From 'Osedax' symbiont bacterium Rs2_46_30_T18 (GTDB lineage Bacteria; Pseudomonadota; Gammaproteobacteria; Pseudomonadales; Balneatricaceae), in the NCBI GenBank assembly GCA_002163025.1, contig MABF01000180.1, positions 1 through 51,014 of the forward strand: a stretch of DNA of 51,014 bases. Direction: 5' to 3'. The position numbers and the translations under genes were made by a program. How positions within the stretch are numbered: the first letter of the stretch is position 1; the number at the start of each line of letters is the position of its first letter. This document shows positions 36,065-46,374 of the stretch, piece after piece. A model generated the notes under the pieces. It had not been told where the DNA came from. It ran no database searches and saw only the letters and a program-made list of their open reading frames with translations.

Positions 36065-37132
36065 ATGAATAATGATCAAGTAGATAACTTAAATGTCGAA
36101 AACTTTTCGGTACTTATAACTCCCCAGGGATTAAAAGATAAACTACCGCTTTCCAATGCAGCAAAAGACACTGTCACTGAAGGCCGTCAAATCATTCGCA
36201 ACATCTTGGATGGCAGCGACAAGCGTATTTTTGTCGTGATAGGCCCCTGCTCTATTCACGACGTAGACGCAGCCATGGATTATGCAAAGCGCTTAAAAGC
36301 ACTGTCAGCTAAAATCGAAGATTCTATTTATGTGGTAATGCGTGTCTATTTTGAAAAGCCCAGAACCACTGTAGGTTGGAAAGGATTGATCAACGACCCG
36401 CATTTGAATGATTCTTTTCAAATAGAAGAGGGTTTATTCACTGCCCGTAAGCTCCTACTGGATTTATCCAACTTAGGCCTGCCGTTAGCGACAGAGGCAC
36501 TAGACCCAATTTCACCACAATATCTGCAAGATCTTATTTCCTGGTCTGCAATAGGTGCCCGCACAACTGAATCGCAAACTCACAGAGAAATGTCCTCGGG
36601 CCTCTCCTGTGCAGTGGGCTTTAAAAATGGCACAGATGGCGGATTGGCCGTGGCCACTAACGCACTTAAGTCAATGAGCCACTCCCATAGCTTTCTCGGT
36701 ATCAACGCTGGCGGTGAAGTGTCCATCATTAAGACTAAAGGTAATCAATACGGGCATTTAGTTCTCAGAGGTGGTGGCGGCAAACCCAACTACGATTCAG
36801 TTAACATTGACAGATCTGAAAAGGCGCTTGAAAGCGCGGGACTTAAAGCTAATATCATGGTGGATTGCTCACATGAAAACTCTTCAAAAGACCCGGCGAT
36901 TCAACCTTTAGTGGCACAAAACGTTGTCAATCAGATTATTGAAGGTAACAAGTCAATTGTTGGCCTGATGATAGAATCTAATATCGGCTTTGGTAACCAG
37001 CCTATGACAACAGACCCTACAGATCTTAGGTACGGGGTATCTATAACAGATGGTTGTATTGACTGGCAGCAGACAGAAGATTGCCTGCTGGACATGCACG
37101 CTAAACTAAAAGAAGTACTCGCCAAACGCTAG
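36065..37132 (+). CDS. 3-deoxy-7-phosphoheptulonate (DAHP) synthase
   Basis: The 355-aa type I-alpha enzyme condenses phosphoenolpyruvate with erythrose-4-phosphate, the first step of aromatic amino-acid synthesis. Visible are VVIGPCSIHD near 56 (metal-binding Cys), VYFEKPRTTVGWKGLINDP near 95, ARTTESQTHREMSSGLSC near 165 and the late VDCSHENSSKD near 262 with its metal-binding histidine. Length matches E. coli AroF/AroG/AroH (348-356 aa). The feedback-regulating amino acid (Tyr, Phe or Trp) is not obvious from sequence, so no symbol is assigned. Confidence 0.93.
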   Translation: MNNDQVDNLNVENFSVLITPQGLKDKLPLSNAAKDTVTEGRQIIRNILDGSDKRIFVVIGPCSIHDVDAAMDYAKRLKALSAKIEDSIYVVMRVYFEKPRTTVGWKGLINDPHLNDSFQIEEGLFTARKLLLDLSNLGLPLATEALDPISPQYLQDLISWSAIGARTTESQTHREMSSGLSCAVGFKNGTDGGLAVATNALKSMSHSHSFLGINAGGEVSIIKTKGNQYGHLVLRGGGGKPNYDSVNIDRSEKALESAGLKANIMVDCSHENSSKDPAIQPLVAQNVVNQIIEGNKSIVGLMIESNIGFGNQPMTTDPTDLRYGVSITDGCIDWQQTEDCLLDMHAKLKEVLAKR

Positions 37133-37140
37133 CTTGCAAC

Positions 37141-37188
37141 AGGAGACGGGGAACGTAGCGATCTCTCTCGCGTGTTCCCTATTCTCCT
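37141..37188. terminator. Bidirectional hairpin between DAHP synthase and moaE
   Basis: AGGAGA, GGGAAC and GCGA on the left arm pair with TCGC, GTTCCC and TCTCCT on the right arm, interrupted by small internal loops (37141-37188). The hairpin starts 8 nt after the DAHP synthase stop and includes the last codons of the convergent moaE gene. A short T-rich stretch (TTGTTTAT) follows on the plus strand. Confidence 0.7.
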
Positions 37189-37646
37189 TGTTTATCCCAC
37201 TGGCCTGCTGCGTCTAAATCTGACTGTTTCTGCTCAACCCATGCTCTGGATTGATCGGTTAACTCTTTTTTCCAAAAAGGTGCCTCCTTCTTCAGGTAGT
37301 CCATAATAAATTGAGTAGCCTGAAAAGCTTCAACTCTATGTGCACTAATGACCCCGACAAATACAATATTTTCATTTTTTGTCAGCTCCCCCACCCTATG
37401 CACTACGGCTACACGCCCCAAATCCCAACGCTGTCGGGCACGCTCCACAATGTTTAACAAGCACTTCTCTGTCATACCGGGATAGTGTTCTAAAAATAAT
37501 TGCTGCAAATCTCCCGCTATGCTATCTCGAACCACACCGGTAAAAGTAACCAGCGCACCATAGCTGTTTTCACTTTGCTGTAACCAAGTATTTAATGCTG
37601 TTAAATCAAAATCATCAGTTTGAATTTTTATTAAGTTTTCTGACAT
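37179..37646 (-). CDS. moaE: Molybdopterin synthase catalytic subunit MoaE
   Basis: MoaE holds the precursor while MoaD thiocarboxylate inserts sulfur to form molybdopterin dithiolene. The 155-aa protein shows GALVTFTGVVRD near 31, LEHYPGMTEKC near 53, VHRVGEL near 83, and DYLKKEAPFWKKE near 115 with the catalytic lysines. ATG 37646 is used because GGAA lies 6-8 nt upstream; a TTG at 37658 would add four residues. No other molybdenum-cofactor gene is in the window, so it is separated from moaD here. Confidence 0.93.
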   Translation of the reverse strand: MSENLIKIQTDDFDLTALNTWLQQSENSYGALVTFTGVVRDSIAGDLQQLFLEHYPGMTEKCLLNIVERARQRWDLGRVAVVHRVGELTKNENIVFVGVISAHRVEAFQATQFIMDYLKKEAPFWKKELTDQSRAWVEQKQSDLDAAGQWDKQGE

Positions 37647-37879
37647 TCGAACTTCCAAAGGTTAATAGGACGTTTAATCTAATACTTTTCTTAATTTGTT
37701 GAAATTTTCCTGACATAGATTGTAAAGCTTCCTTTAGCTAAAGCTACAAAAGGGATACTATACAGCCTATTTGATTGCGGTGGATTCTCTGGTCAGTAAT
37801 AAATGACACAGTTGTAATGTTTTTGATCACAGCCAGTCCCCCGCTAATCCTTCCCTTTTGCAGAGTAGAATACAGCTAA

Positions 37880-39001
37880 ATGAGCACCCAGATAGATAAT
37901 TCAAATACTAAAGTTATAGTCGGTATGTCAGGCGGAGTAGATTCCTCAGTATCAGCACTGCTGTTAATACAGCAGGGATATCAGGTCGAAGGCCTGTTCA
38001 TGAAGAACTGGGACGAAGATGATGGTACAGATTACTGTACGGCTATTGAAGATCTGGCGGATGCTCAGGCTGTCTGCGACAAATTACAGATTAAACTGCA
38101 CAAGGCCAATTTCGCCGCCGAATATTGGGACAATGTGTTCGAACATTTTCTGGAAGAATATAAAGCCGGGCGCACCCCTAACCCCGACATTCTCTGTAAC
38201 AGAGAAATAAAATTTAAAGCTTTCCTTGAGTATGCACTGGAACTTGGCGCTGATTTTATCGCCACCGGCCACTATGTGAGGCGCAAGCTTATCAGTAACG
38301 CGGATGGATCCGTCAGCGTGCAAATGCAAAAAGGCCTGGATACCAATAAAGACCAGAGCTATTTTTTACACCAGGTAGGCGAACTGGAGCTTGCCAAAAC
38401 CTTATTCCCGGTCGGAGAGTTGCTCAAACCCGCTGTTCGGGTACTGGCAGAACAGCACGACCTGATCACCCACAATAAAAAAGACAGCACCGGCATCTGT
38501 TTCATTGGCGAGCGCCGCTTTAAAGATTTCTTACAACAGTACCTACCGGCTCAGCCGGGGAAAATTATCACCGAAAAAAATGAAGTGATTGGCGATCACT
38601 CAGGCCTTATGTATTACACTATTGGTCAGCGCCAGGGTTTGTTGATAGGCGGCTTGAAGAACTACCCGGAAGAACCTTGGTATGTCGCCGGCAAAGATTT
38701 AGATAAAAATTTATTGATTGCAGTGCAAGGCAAACAACACGACTTACTGTTTACCCATTGGCTCAGTGCCAGTGATATTTTCTGGATTAATGGTCAGCCC
38801 CCATCCACACCTTTTAACTGCAAAGCCAAAGTGCGCTATCGCCAGGAAGATCAGGACTGTACTCTCACCTTGGATGACCAAGGTAATTATTTGATTAATT
38901 TTGCCCAGCCACAGCGTGCCATTACCGCCGGACAATCAGTGGTACTTTATCAAGATGATATTTGCCTAGGCGGCGGAGTCATTGAGGCAACCGGGAAATA
39001 G
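37880..39001 (+). CDS. mnmA: tRNA-specific 2-thiouridylase MnmA
   Basis: This 373-aa enzyme sulfurates U34 of tRNA Lys, Glu and Gln at carbon 2, using sulfur relayed through the Tus proteins. Features are the PP-loop [10 protein letters not shown] (15-24), catalytic cysteines Cys106 ([10 protein letters not shown]) and Cys207 ([12 protein letters not shown]), and the conserved GQRQGL stretch. Length matches E. coli MnmA (368 aa). It is the first gene of mnmA-hflD-purB, the same order as in E. coli, 53 nt before hflD. Confidence 0.95.
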   Translation: MSTQIDNSNTKVIVGMSGGVDSSVSALLLIQQGYQVEGLFMKNWDEDDGTDYCTAIEDLADAQAVCDKLQIKLHKANFAAEYWDNVFEHFLEEYKAGRTPNPDILCNREIKFKAFLEYALELGADFIATGHYVRRKLISNADGSVSVQMQKGLDTNKDQSYFLHQVGELELAKTLFPVGELLKPAVRVLAEQHDLITHNKKDSTGICFIGERRFKDFLQQYLPAQPGKIITEKNEVIGDHSGLMYYTIGQRQGLLIGGLKNYPEEPWYVAGKDLDKNLLIAVQGKQHDLLFTHWLSASDIFWINGQPPSTPFNCKAKVRYRQEDQDCTLTLDDQGNYLINFAQPQRAITAGQSVVLYQDDICLGGGVIEATGK

Positions 39002-39054
39002 CATTTTCCCTTAGAGCAGTATTTAACACTAACAGACAATGAGACAAACCATTA

Positions 39055-39729
39055 ATGTCCAGAAGCCAAGATGAACAAGCGATTGCGGTCGCCGCTATGT
39101 TTCAAGCCGCCTCTCTAGTCGACCAAATTGCCAACAAAGGCATGATCTCACAGAGCAGCTTTGAGACATCTATCAATAGCTTATTTGAAATGAGCCCTGA
39201 CAATACTGAAGCGGTATTTGGCGGACAACAATTCTTAGCGCATAACCTTGGTTTAGGTTTACGCACGTTAACCGATATTGTTGATAAACGCCGCAACAAT
39301 AACACCAACCATATCACTAACTACGTATTAGCAATGATCATGCTGCAGCAAAAGCTGGCCAAAAATCAGAACATGCTCTCGCTAATGTCCCAGCGGCTGG
39401 AAAACCTCAGCGATAAAGCGCTCAAGTACTATGCCAATGAGAGCATTGATGCAGAGCCAGCGAGCGCCAACTACACCCACACCAACGTGGTCGCCGGATT
39501 AGATGGTCTCTACCAAGACACCATCAGTACTTTTAGCTTTCGCATTAAAGTACAAGGAGACCCAAGACATCTACAAAACAAAGAAAATGCAGCCAAAGTA
39601 AGGGCATTATTGTTAGCGGGAATCAGAGCAGCCATCTTATGGAGACAAGTGGGCGGCAGACGCTGGCACTTATTGTTTTTTAAATCGAGAATAAGGCAGA
39701 GTGTGCAAAAGATACTGGACGCCAAATAA
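39055..39729 (+). CDS. hflD: High frequency lysogenization protein HflD homologue
   Basis: The 224-aa all-helical protein matches HflD (E. coli YcfC, 213 aa): AVAAMFQAASLVDQIA near 11, SINSLFEMSPDNTEAVFG near 45, and a C-terminal LLAGIRAAILWRQVGGRRWH near 187. In E. coli HflD binds phage lambda CII and lowers lysogeny; its native bacterial role is unclear, and it associates with the inner membrane. The gene sits between mnmA and purB as in E. coli, which strengthens the assignment. Confidence 0.92.
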   Translation: MSRSQDEQAIAVAAMFQAASLVDQIANKGMISQSSFETSINSLFEMSPDNTEAVFGGQQFLAHNLGLGLRTLTDIVDKRRNNNTNHITNYVLAMIMLQQKLAKNQNMLSLMSQRLENLSDKALKYYANESIDAEPASANYTHTNVVAGLDGLYQDTISTFSFRIKVQGDPRHLQNKENAAKVRALLLAGIRAAILWRQVGGRRWHLLFFKSRIRQSVQKILDAK

Positions 39730-39848
39730 GCTTTCGCTGATTAATGACTGAATTTCTACCATAGCTACAATAGACTGTTGTAGCTGGCTCCACTTACGGT
39801 ATCAGTGTTTATATTTCCATCCTATACGCTTCTCAATCCAGCCGCTGA

Positions 39849-41321
<1,473 letters not shown>

Positions 41322-41329
41322 ATACATTA

Positions 41330-41362
41330 ACTTCAGCTATAGCAAGTTGCTATAGCTGAAGT
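41330..41362. terminator. Perfect 14-bp hairpin between purB and the M14-type gene
   Basis: ACTTCAGCTATAGC (41330-41343) and GCTATAGCTGAAGT (41349-41362) pair perfectly around a 5-nt loop. It begins 8 nt after the purB stop and ends 29 nt before the convergent gene's stop. No T-run is present on either strand, so it may terminate weakly or protect 3' ends. Confidence 0.6.
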
Positions 41363-41391
41363 GTTAATCGAGCTTTTAGGCAAACACAGTT

Positions 41392-42510
41392 TTAAAGCGA
41401 CAGCAAGCCCCCTCCAGCCTCATTCTTCAACACTTGCGTTCCGGCTATTTTACCCACGTTATCACCCTCACAAACCAGCTTTGCAATATTCGTGGTAAAC
41501 AGCATTCCTTGGGTCCTGCTGTATATTGCAGTACGCCCCTGCGCAGGAGTGTCGGATTCCAGATTAACCACTTGCGCAATCAGTTCCCCTTTTTCAACCC
41601 ACTCACCCAGCTGCTTTGTCCAGCAAAGAATTCCCGTTGCCGTTGCCCGCACTGAGTCAACAGCCTCAAGATCTGTCGTTAATACTTTGGTTTCGATCAT
41701 ATCTTTTGCGGGTGCTTGCACTATATCTCTGGCAGTTAAGAAATTTAGCAACCCCTGGGCATCCGCTTTAGCTAGCTCATCGTCAACATCGGCAAATCCG
41801 CGCAATTCAACAGTGGCCGTAAAACAGCTGACAGGGCAACCACTACTTTCAATGGCTATCCATGGCAAAATATGTGCGGCGTCAAATGGCGAGCCGCCCG
41901 GCTCATCTTCAAGTAAGACGATAGGAGAGCGCATACATTGTGCCAGTAGCTCTGACTCCTGGCGCTGCCGGTAATTTGCATAGATGTGTACCAGCGCCTG
42001 TAAATCACAGTGCAGGTCTAACACAATGTCTGCATCAATAGACAAAGCCAACAAAGTCGCTTTTAACTCTGCCAGCGGAGTATGCGTTGGCAGTAGGGCC
42101 ACCGCTTCTCTTAGCCCTTGTCGGTACTGCTCAACACTGCTCTGCGGATCTTTTGCTAGCAAACCTTTAGTGACTGCTGAAAAATCCGGCCAGTGTCGAT
42201 TAAAATTACCCTCAGCACTAAATGAGTGACGCCCCAAAACCACACCATTGATTCGCTGATCCATGCCAATAGGGTTGGCATAAGGCACTATGACTATTTC
42301 CCCGCGTAGCAGATTGCGCTTATCTAACTCAATCAACTCAGCTATCAGATGCTGCAAAGTCAACAGCCCTGGCCATTCATCGGCATGCAAAGCGGCTTGC
42401 ATATACACTTTAGGGCCGGGCGTTGCCGCTTTAAATTTATGCACTTTGAGAAAACGCTGAGTGCCTGGACTGGAGGATTTTAATGCAATTTGTTCAACGG
42501 TATGTGACAT
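41392..42510 (-). CDS. Succinylglutamate desuccinylase/aspartoacylase-family (M14-type) hydrolase
   Basis: The 372-aa protein has the zinc-peptidase M14/AstE-ASPA set: His42 and Glu45 (ALHADEWPG), the GNFNRHWP substrate-binding region near 101, His167 (DLHCD) and the catalytic glutamate in ATVELRGFAD near 236. A C-terminal barrel-sandwich, lipoyl-like extension follows (about 285-360, with GEWVEKGELIAQVV). Members hydrolyse N-acyl amino acids or similar amides. It is divergent from no gene but follows the ABC ATPase gene on the same strand (147 nt), so it probably acts on what that transporter imports. Substrate undetermined. Confidence 0.86.
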   Translation of the reverse strand: MSHTVEQIALKSSSPGTQRFLKVHKFKAATPGPKVYMQAALHADEWPGLLTLQHLIAELIELDKRNLLRGEIVIVPYANPIGMDQRINGVVLGRHSFSAEGNFNRHWPDFSAVTKGLLAKDPQSSVEQYRQGLREAVALLPTHTPLAELKATLLALSIDADIVLDLHCDLQALVHIYANYRQRQESELLAQCMRSPIVLLEDEPGGSPFDAAHILPWIAIESSGCPVSCFTATVELRGFADVDDELAKADAQGLLNFLTARDIVQAPAKDMIETKVLTTDLEAVDSVRATATGILCWTKQLGEWVEKGELIAQVVNLESDTPAQGRTAIYSRTQGMLFTTNIAKLVCEGDNVGKIAGTQVLKNEAGGGLLSL

Positions 42511-42656
42511 AGAGAAACCTAAAAGTAAAATACTTGGGAAGAGACTAACAGCCCCGTAAATTTGCTTTTAAAATCTACGGGGTAATACAAAAAACAAGGA
42601 CAAAGAATATATCTTTGCCAGTTTCCTGTACGTGTGACAAGAAACTGCTGAATTAA

Positions 42657-43430
42657 CTAAAAGACCGATGAAATGAATTCTTTACAGCGCTCTGAGGTCG
42701 GATTCTCAAACACTTCTTCAGGGGTGCCAAAGGCCTCTATTTTACCTTGATGCAAAAACATCACCTTATTAGACACTTCACGGGCAAACTTCATTTCATG
42801 GGTCACTATCAACATAGTGCGCCCCTCTGCAGCAAGGTCCCTCATTACTTTCAACACTTCTCCTACTAATTCCGGATCCAATGCTGAAGTTGGCTCATCG
42901 AATAACATCACTTCGGGATCCATGGCCAGGGCTCGGGCAATAGAGACACGCTGCTGCTGTCCACCAGATAACATGCTAGGGTACACATCGCGCTTATCGG
43001 TCAGACCCACTTTTTCCATTAGCTCTTCGGCGTATCCTATCGCTTCTTCTCTGGTTTTTTTCAGTACCAGTATCGGGCCTTCAATAATATTTTCCAGCAC
43101 TGTCATGTGTGGCCACAAGTTGAAATTCTGAAAAACAAACCCCAAGCGCTGGCGCACGGCTTCTAGCTGCTTCGGATCAGCAGCTTCCAGATCACCCGTT
43201 TTATTGCGCTTTAATTTAAGCTGCTCACCCGTGATTTCAACCTCACCTTCAGTGGGATTTTCCAGCATATTAATGCACCTTAAAAAGGTGCTTTTACCTG
43301 AACCACTTGAGCCGATTATAGAGATAACCTCACCGGCCTCTGCCTGCAGGTCTATACCTTTTAATACCTCCAAACGACCAAAGGTTTTATGAATATTTTT
43401 AACATTGATTGCAAAATTTGCCTGGGACAT
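42657..43430 (-). CDS. Polar amino-acid ABC transporter, ATP-binding protein
   Basis: The 257-aa ATPase has Walker A GSSGSGKST (36-44), Q-loop VFQNFNLWPHMTV near 100, signature LSGGQQQRVSIARALAMDP near 158 and Walker B VMLFDEPTSALDPE near 178. The insert KLKRNKTGDLEAADPKQLEA is typical of the HisP/OccP/AotP subgroup for histidine, arginine, ornithine or octopine. It lies on the opposite strand to the binding protein and permease genes, 349 nt away, yet no other ATPase is present, so it most likely completes that transporter. Confidence 0.92.
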   Translation of the reverse strand: MSQANFAINVKNIHKTFGRLEVLKGIDLQAEAGEVISIIGSSGSGKSTFLRCINMLENPTEGEVEITGEQLKLKRNKTGDLEAADPKQLEAVRQRLGFVFQNFNLWPHMTVLENIIEGPILVLKKTREEAIGYAEELMEKVGLTDKRDVYPSMLSGGQQQRVSIARALAMDPEVMLFDEPTSALDPELVGEVLKVMRDLAAEGRTMLIVTHEMKFAREVSNKVMFLHQGKIEAFGTPEEVFENPTSERCKEFISSVF

Positions 43431-43779
43431 AAAATGGCTCTTATAATTTTTAGGGGACTCTTTGAGTCTCTTTAATTAGGATGAATACATAGATTAGCCT
43501 TTCATCTCAGTGCGAAAATGAAGACCTACTATTACCCAAACAAAACTGATTTGCCGCCGAGATTACCATACTTAGGTGCATCAATCGGATAATAGTCGCA
43601 CAATAGTCTAAAAAAATGTCGCATTATTGAAATATATGACAACTTATGCCGTATCGGGTCAGGCAGAATGATTGTACTATTGCACTTCAATAATTTTGTA
43701 TTAAATAGTCTCTATGCCATAACATAGAAACCTTTTAACTACATTTGATAACAATAAATAACCCGAGCGGATACTTATC
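43431..43779. promoter_or_regulatory. Divergent intergenic region with repeated AATAGTC
   Basis: This 349-nt region separates the leftward ATPase gene from the rightward binding-protein gene and should hold both promoters. The 7-mer AATAGTC occurs at 43591-43597, 43602-43608 and 43704-43710; the first two are offset by 11 nt, one helical turn. No regulator gene lies beside it. I found no full ArgR box. Confidence 0.35.
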
Positions 43780-44616
43780 ATGAAAAAACTGCTAGCCACA
43801 GCAGCCCTTACGGCTGTTACTCTAATGTCAGGTGCAGCGCAAGCTGGCGATGTTGTAAGAATTGCTACTGAAGGTGCTTACCCCCCGTGGAATGCACTTA
43901 ACAGTGACGGCCATCTTGAAGGCTTCGAAATTGATCTATACCAAGTGCTTTGCGCCCGCGCTCGCTTAGAGTGCTCTATGGAGCAAACAGCCTGGGACGG
44001 TATTATTCCCTCTCTGCAACAAGGTAAGTTTGACGTAATCATGGCGGGCATGTCTATTACTGACAAGCGCCGCAAAAAGATTACTTTCTCACGCTCATAT
44101 GCCTCTAGCCCAGCAGTTTTCGTTGTCGGTAAAGACTCTGCACTGGTTGACTTTAAGGTTTCTGCAGACAAAATTTCACTGTCTGATTTAGACGCTTCTG
44201 AAAAAACTAGCCTGGACGCTACTTTAGCAGCTCTTAGCGGCAAGACTATCGGTGTACAAAAAGGCACTATTCACTTAAATTTCCTGAAAGAGTACATGAA
44301 GGGCGACGCCACTATCCGTACTTACGAAACTCAGGAGCAGCTAGATCTTGACCTTCAATCTGGTCGTGTCGATGTCGCTTTTGCGGCTGAGAGCTACTGG
44401 CACCCTCTTTTCCAAAAGCCTGAAGGAGCAGATTTCCGCTCGATTGGCCCTGGATTCTCTGAAGGCCCATTTGGTGAAGGCGTTGGTCTAGGTCTTCGCA
44501 AAGAAAACCAAGAGCTGGCTGACAAATTCAGCGTTGCTATAAATGCAGCCATCGCTGACGGCACTGTTTCGAAACTTGCTGTTAAATGGTTCGGTTTTGA
44601 CGCTTCAAGTAAATAA
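43780..44616 (+). CDS. Polar amino-acid ABC transporter, periplasmic binding protein
   Basis: The 278-aa protein has a classical signal peptide (MKKLLATAALTAVTLMSGAAQA). The mature SBP family 3 fold follows: IATEGAYPPWNALNSDGHLE near 27, GFEIDLYQVLC, the AWDGIIPSLQQGKFDVIMAG core (near 70, 20 residues) and the hinge segment VGVQKGTIHLNF-like IGVQKGTIH near 157. It resembles the lysine/arginine/ornithine/octopine-binding group (HisJ/ArgT/OccT). The ligand cannot be fixed from sequence. A terminator-like hairpin separates it from the two permease genes, so it is probably made in excess of them. Confidence 0.9.
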   Translation: MKKLLATAALTAVTLMSGAAQAGDVVRIATEGAYPPWNALNSDGHLEGFEIDLYQVLCARARLECSMEQTAWDGIIPSLQQGKFDVIMAGMSITDKRRKKITFSRSYASSPAVFVVGKDSALVDFKVSADKISLSDLDASEKTSLDATLAALSGKTIGVQKGTIHLNFLKEYMKGDATIRTYETQEQLDLDLQSGRVDVAFAAESYWHPLFQKPEGADFRSIGPGFSEGPFGEGVGLGLRKENQELADKFSVAINAAIADGTVSKLAVKWFGFDASSK

Positions 44617-44636
44617 GTTTACACTTTGACCACAAG

Positions 44637-44667
44637 AGCAGGACAGGGCAACCCGTCCTGCTTTTTT
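44637..44667 (+). terminator. Terminator or attenuating hairpin between binding protein and permeases
   Basis: AGCAGGAC (44637-44644) pairs with GTCCTGCT (44655-44662), with inner GGG/CCC pairing, followed by six Ts. It is a textbook Rho-independent terminator located between the binding protein gene and the permease genes, so partial read-through would set the usual high binding-protein ratio. Confidence 0.85.
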
Positions 44668-44749
44668 GTATTAGAGCAAAAACTATAATAACAAGCGCTG
44701 TAAAACTAAATTTCAACATTTTTCCTAAACCAAAAAATTAGGTATTCCT

Positions 44750-45460
44750 TTGGATCTAACAATCTTAAGCTGGGGAGCTAGTGGCTGGGGCGATGAATTT
44801 TTTTACGCTACTTTAATCACTATATCCGTTGCAACCTGCTCATTTGCCTTTGGCATAGTGCTCGCCGCAGGTGCTGCCACCATGAAACTCAGCAACTACC
44901 GAATATTACGCATGTTAGCCAACGGCTACACCACGGTAGTACGCGGCATCCCAGAACTACTGATCATTTATCTGATCTTTTACGGAGGCAATGGTATTTT
45001 AATGTCCATCGCCAAAGATGTGTTTAATTACCATGAGTACATAGAGCTACCTATCTTCTTTATGGGTGTATTGTGCATCGGCTTGAGCTCGGGGGCATAT
45101 TCAACAGAAGTGATCCGCGGTGCGGTTCTAGCAGTGCCAGTCGGAACCATTGAAGCGGCAAAATCGATAGGCATGAACACCAGCACCCGCTTTAGACGCA
45201 TCTTACTACCACAAGTCGCTCGCTTTGCCCTACCTGGTTTAGGTAATGTCTGGCAGCTAACCTTAAAAGAAACCTCTTTGATTTCCGTTATCGGTCTCGC
45301 AGAAATTGTACGCATCGCGCAAATTGGCGCCGGCAGTGAAAAACAGCCGTTTACCTTTTTCTTCGCCGGATTGATCTTATTTTTAATCTTAGCTTCACTC
45401 TCTGACCGTGGTTACTTATCACTACAGAGATGGGCTAACCGTGGCGTAAGGGGAGCGTAA
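44750..45460 (+). CDS. Polar amino-acid ABC transporter permease (HisQ/OccQ type)
   Basis: The 236-aa inner-membrane protein has about five helices and the EAA loop typical of the family (VPVGTIEAAKSIGMNTSTRF near 124, 20 residues). The start is TTG 44750, with AGGT 6 nt upstream. It begins DLTILSWGASGWGDEF, the usual short N-terminus before the first helix. It forms a heterodimeric channel with the next gene. The following permease starts 1 nt after this stop, indicating coupling. Confidence 0.88.
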   Translation: MDLTILSWGASGWGDEFFYATLITISVATCSFAFGIVLAAGAATMKLSNYRILRMLANGYTTVVRGIPELLIIYLIFYGGNGILMSIAKDVFNYHEYIELPIFFMGVLCIGLSSGAYSTEVIRGAVLAVPVGTIEAAKSIGMNTSTRFRRILLPQVARFALPGLGNVWQLTLKETSLISVIGLAEIVRIAQIGAGSEKQPFTFFFAGLILFLILASLSDRGYLSLQRWANRGVRGA

Positions 45461-45461
45461 T

Positions 45462-46145
45462 ATGGATTGGGATATTGTCAACGAATCTATACCAGCCATT
45501 TTTGCAGCACTGCCTGTCACTATTGCACTGGTTTCTGTGTCGTTATTTTTTGGTTTCTTTCTGGCGGTCATTGTCGCTTTAGGCCGGCTCAGCCCGTATT
45601 CCGCGCTTAACAAGCCAGCTTACGTCTTTGTCTATATTTTCAGATCCACTCCGCTACTGATCCAGATGTTTTTGATCTATTACGGATCGGGCCAATTCAG
45701 AGCAGAGCTGGACACTATTGGGCTCTGGCAATTTTTTAAAGACCCCTGGTTTTGCGCTATCTTATCGCTGACATTGAATACCGCCGCCTATACCAGTGAG
45801 ATTATTCGCGGTGGCATTCAATCGGTGGCGATCGGACTTATAGAGGCGGGTAAAGCCTGCGGTATGAGCACCTTACAACTGTTCCGTCGTATTACTTTCC
45901 CATTGGCGATGCGCCAGGCATTGCCAGGTTATGGAAATGAAGTGATCTTAATGGTTAAGTCAACCTCACTGGCCAGCACCATTACTATTATGGATATGAC
46001 CGGAGTCTATAAGGAAATCGCCTCCGATCACTTCAGCCCCTTCGAGCCGATCTTAGTGGCGGGAAGTTTTTATCTGATCCTCAACTACATAGTGACTGTC
46101 GCTATTTCCAGAGCGGAGAAGAAACTGGCCATTCACGCACACTAA
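45462..46145 (+). CDS. Polar amino-acid ABC transporter permease (HisM/OccM type)
   Basis: The 227-aa permease has five predicted helices and the conserved EAA loop (IGLIEAGKACGMSTLQLFRR near 126, 20 residues). YIFRSTPLLIQMFLIYYGSG near 52 is the RSTPLLVQ/L segment of amino-acid permeases. GGGGAG lies 7 nt before the ATG. It pairs with the preceding permease to form the transmembrane channel, with the ATPase encoded on the opposite strand at 42.7 kb. The 229 nt downstream contain nothing recognised. Confidence 0.9.
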   Translation: MDWDIVNESIPAIFAALPVTIALVSVSLFFGFFLAVIVALGRLSPYSALNKPAYVFVYIFRSTPLLIQMFLIYYGSGQFRAELDTIGLWQFFKDPWFCAILSLTLNTAAYTSEIIRGGIQSVAIGLIEAGKACGMSTLQLFRRITFPLAMRQALPGYGNEVILMVKSTSLASTITIMDMTGVYKEIASDHFSPFEPILVAGSFYLILNYIVTVAISRAEKKLAIHAH

Positions 46146-46374
46146 TGGGCAGCAGCCAATAAACGAATCCACAGCATGGGGAAAAAGCAAATGAGCAGCA
46201 CTCTTAACTCACCTGCTCCCCGAGCTGTTTTCAATGCTCTCTTTAGTTGTAACTGAGCTAAACCTTCCTCATCGCTATGCGGCCCTACCAGGCAATTAGC
46301 ATGGAACATGTTGTATTTTTTTTACCCTGAATTTAAACAGCTAAATTCCAAACCTTGCTTTAACGCCCCTACGG

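Noticed and set aside
43431-43779. ArgR box upstream of the transporter genes
   Set aside because: Only a TGAATA half-site is present near 43481; the second half does not match.
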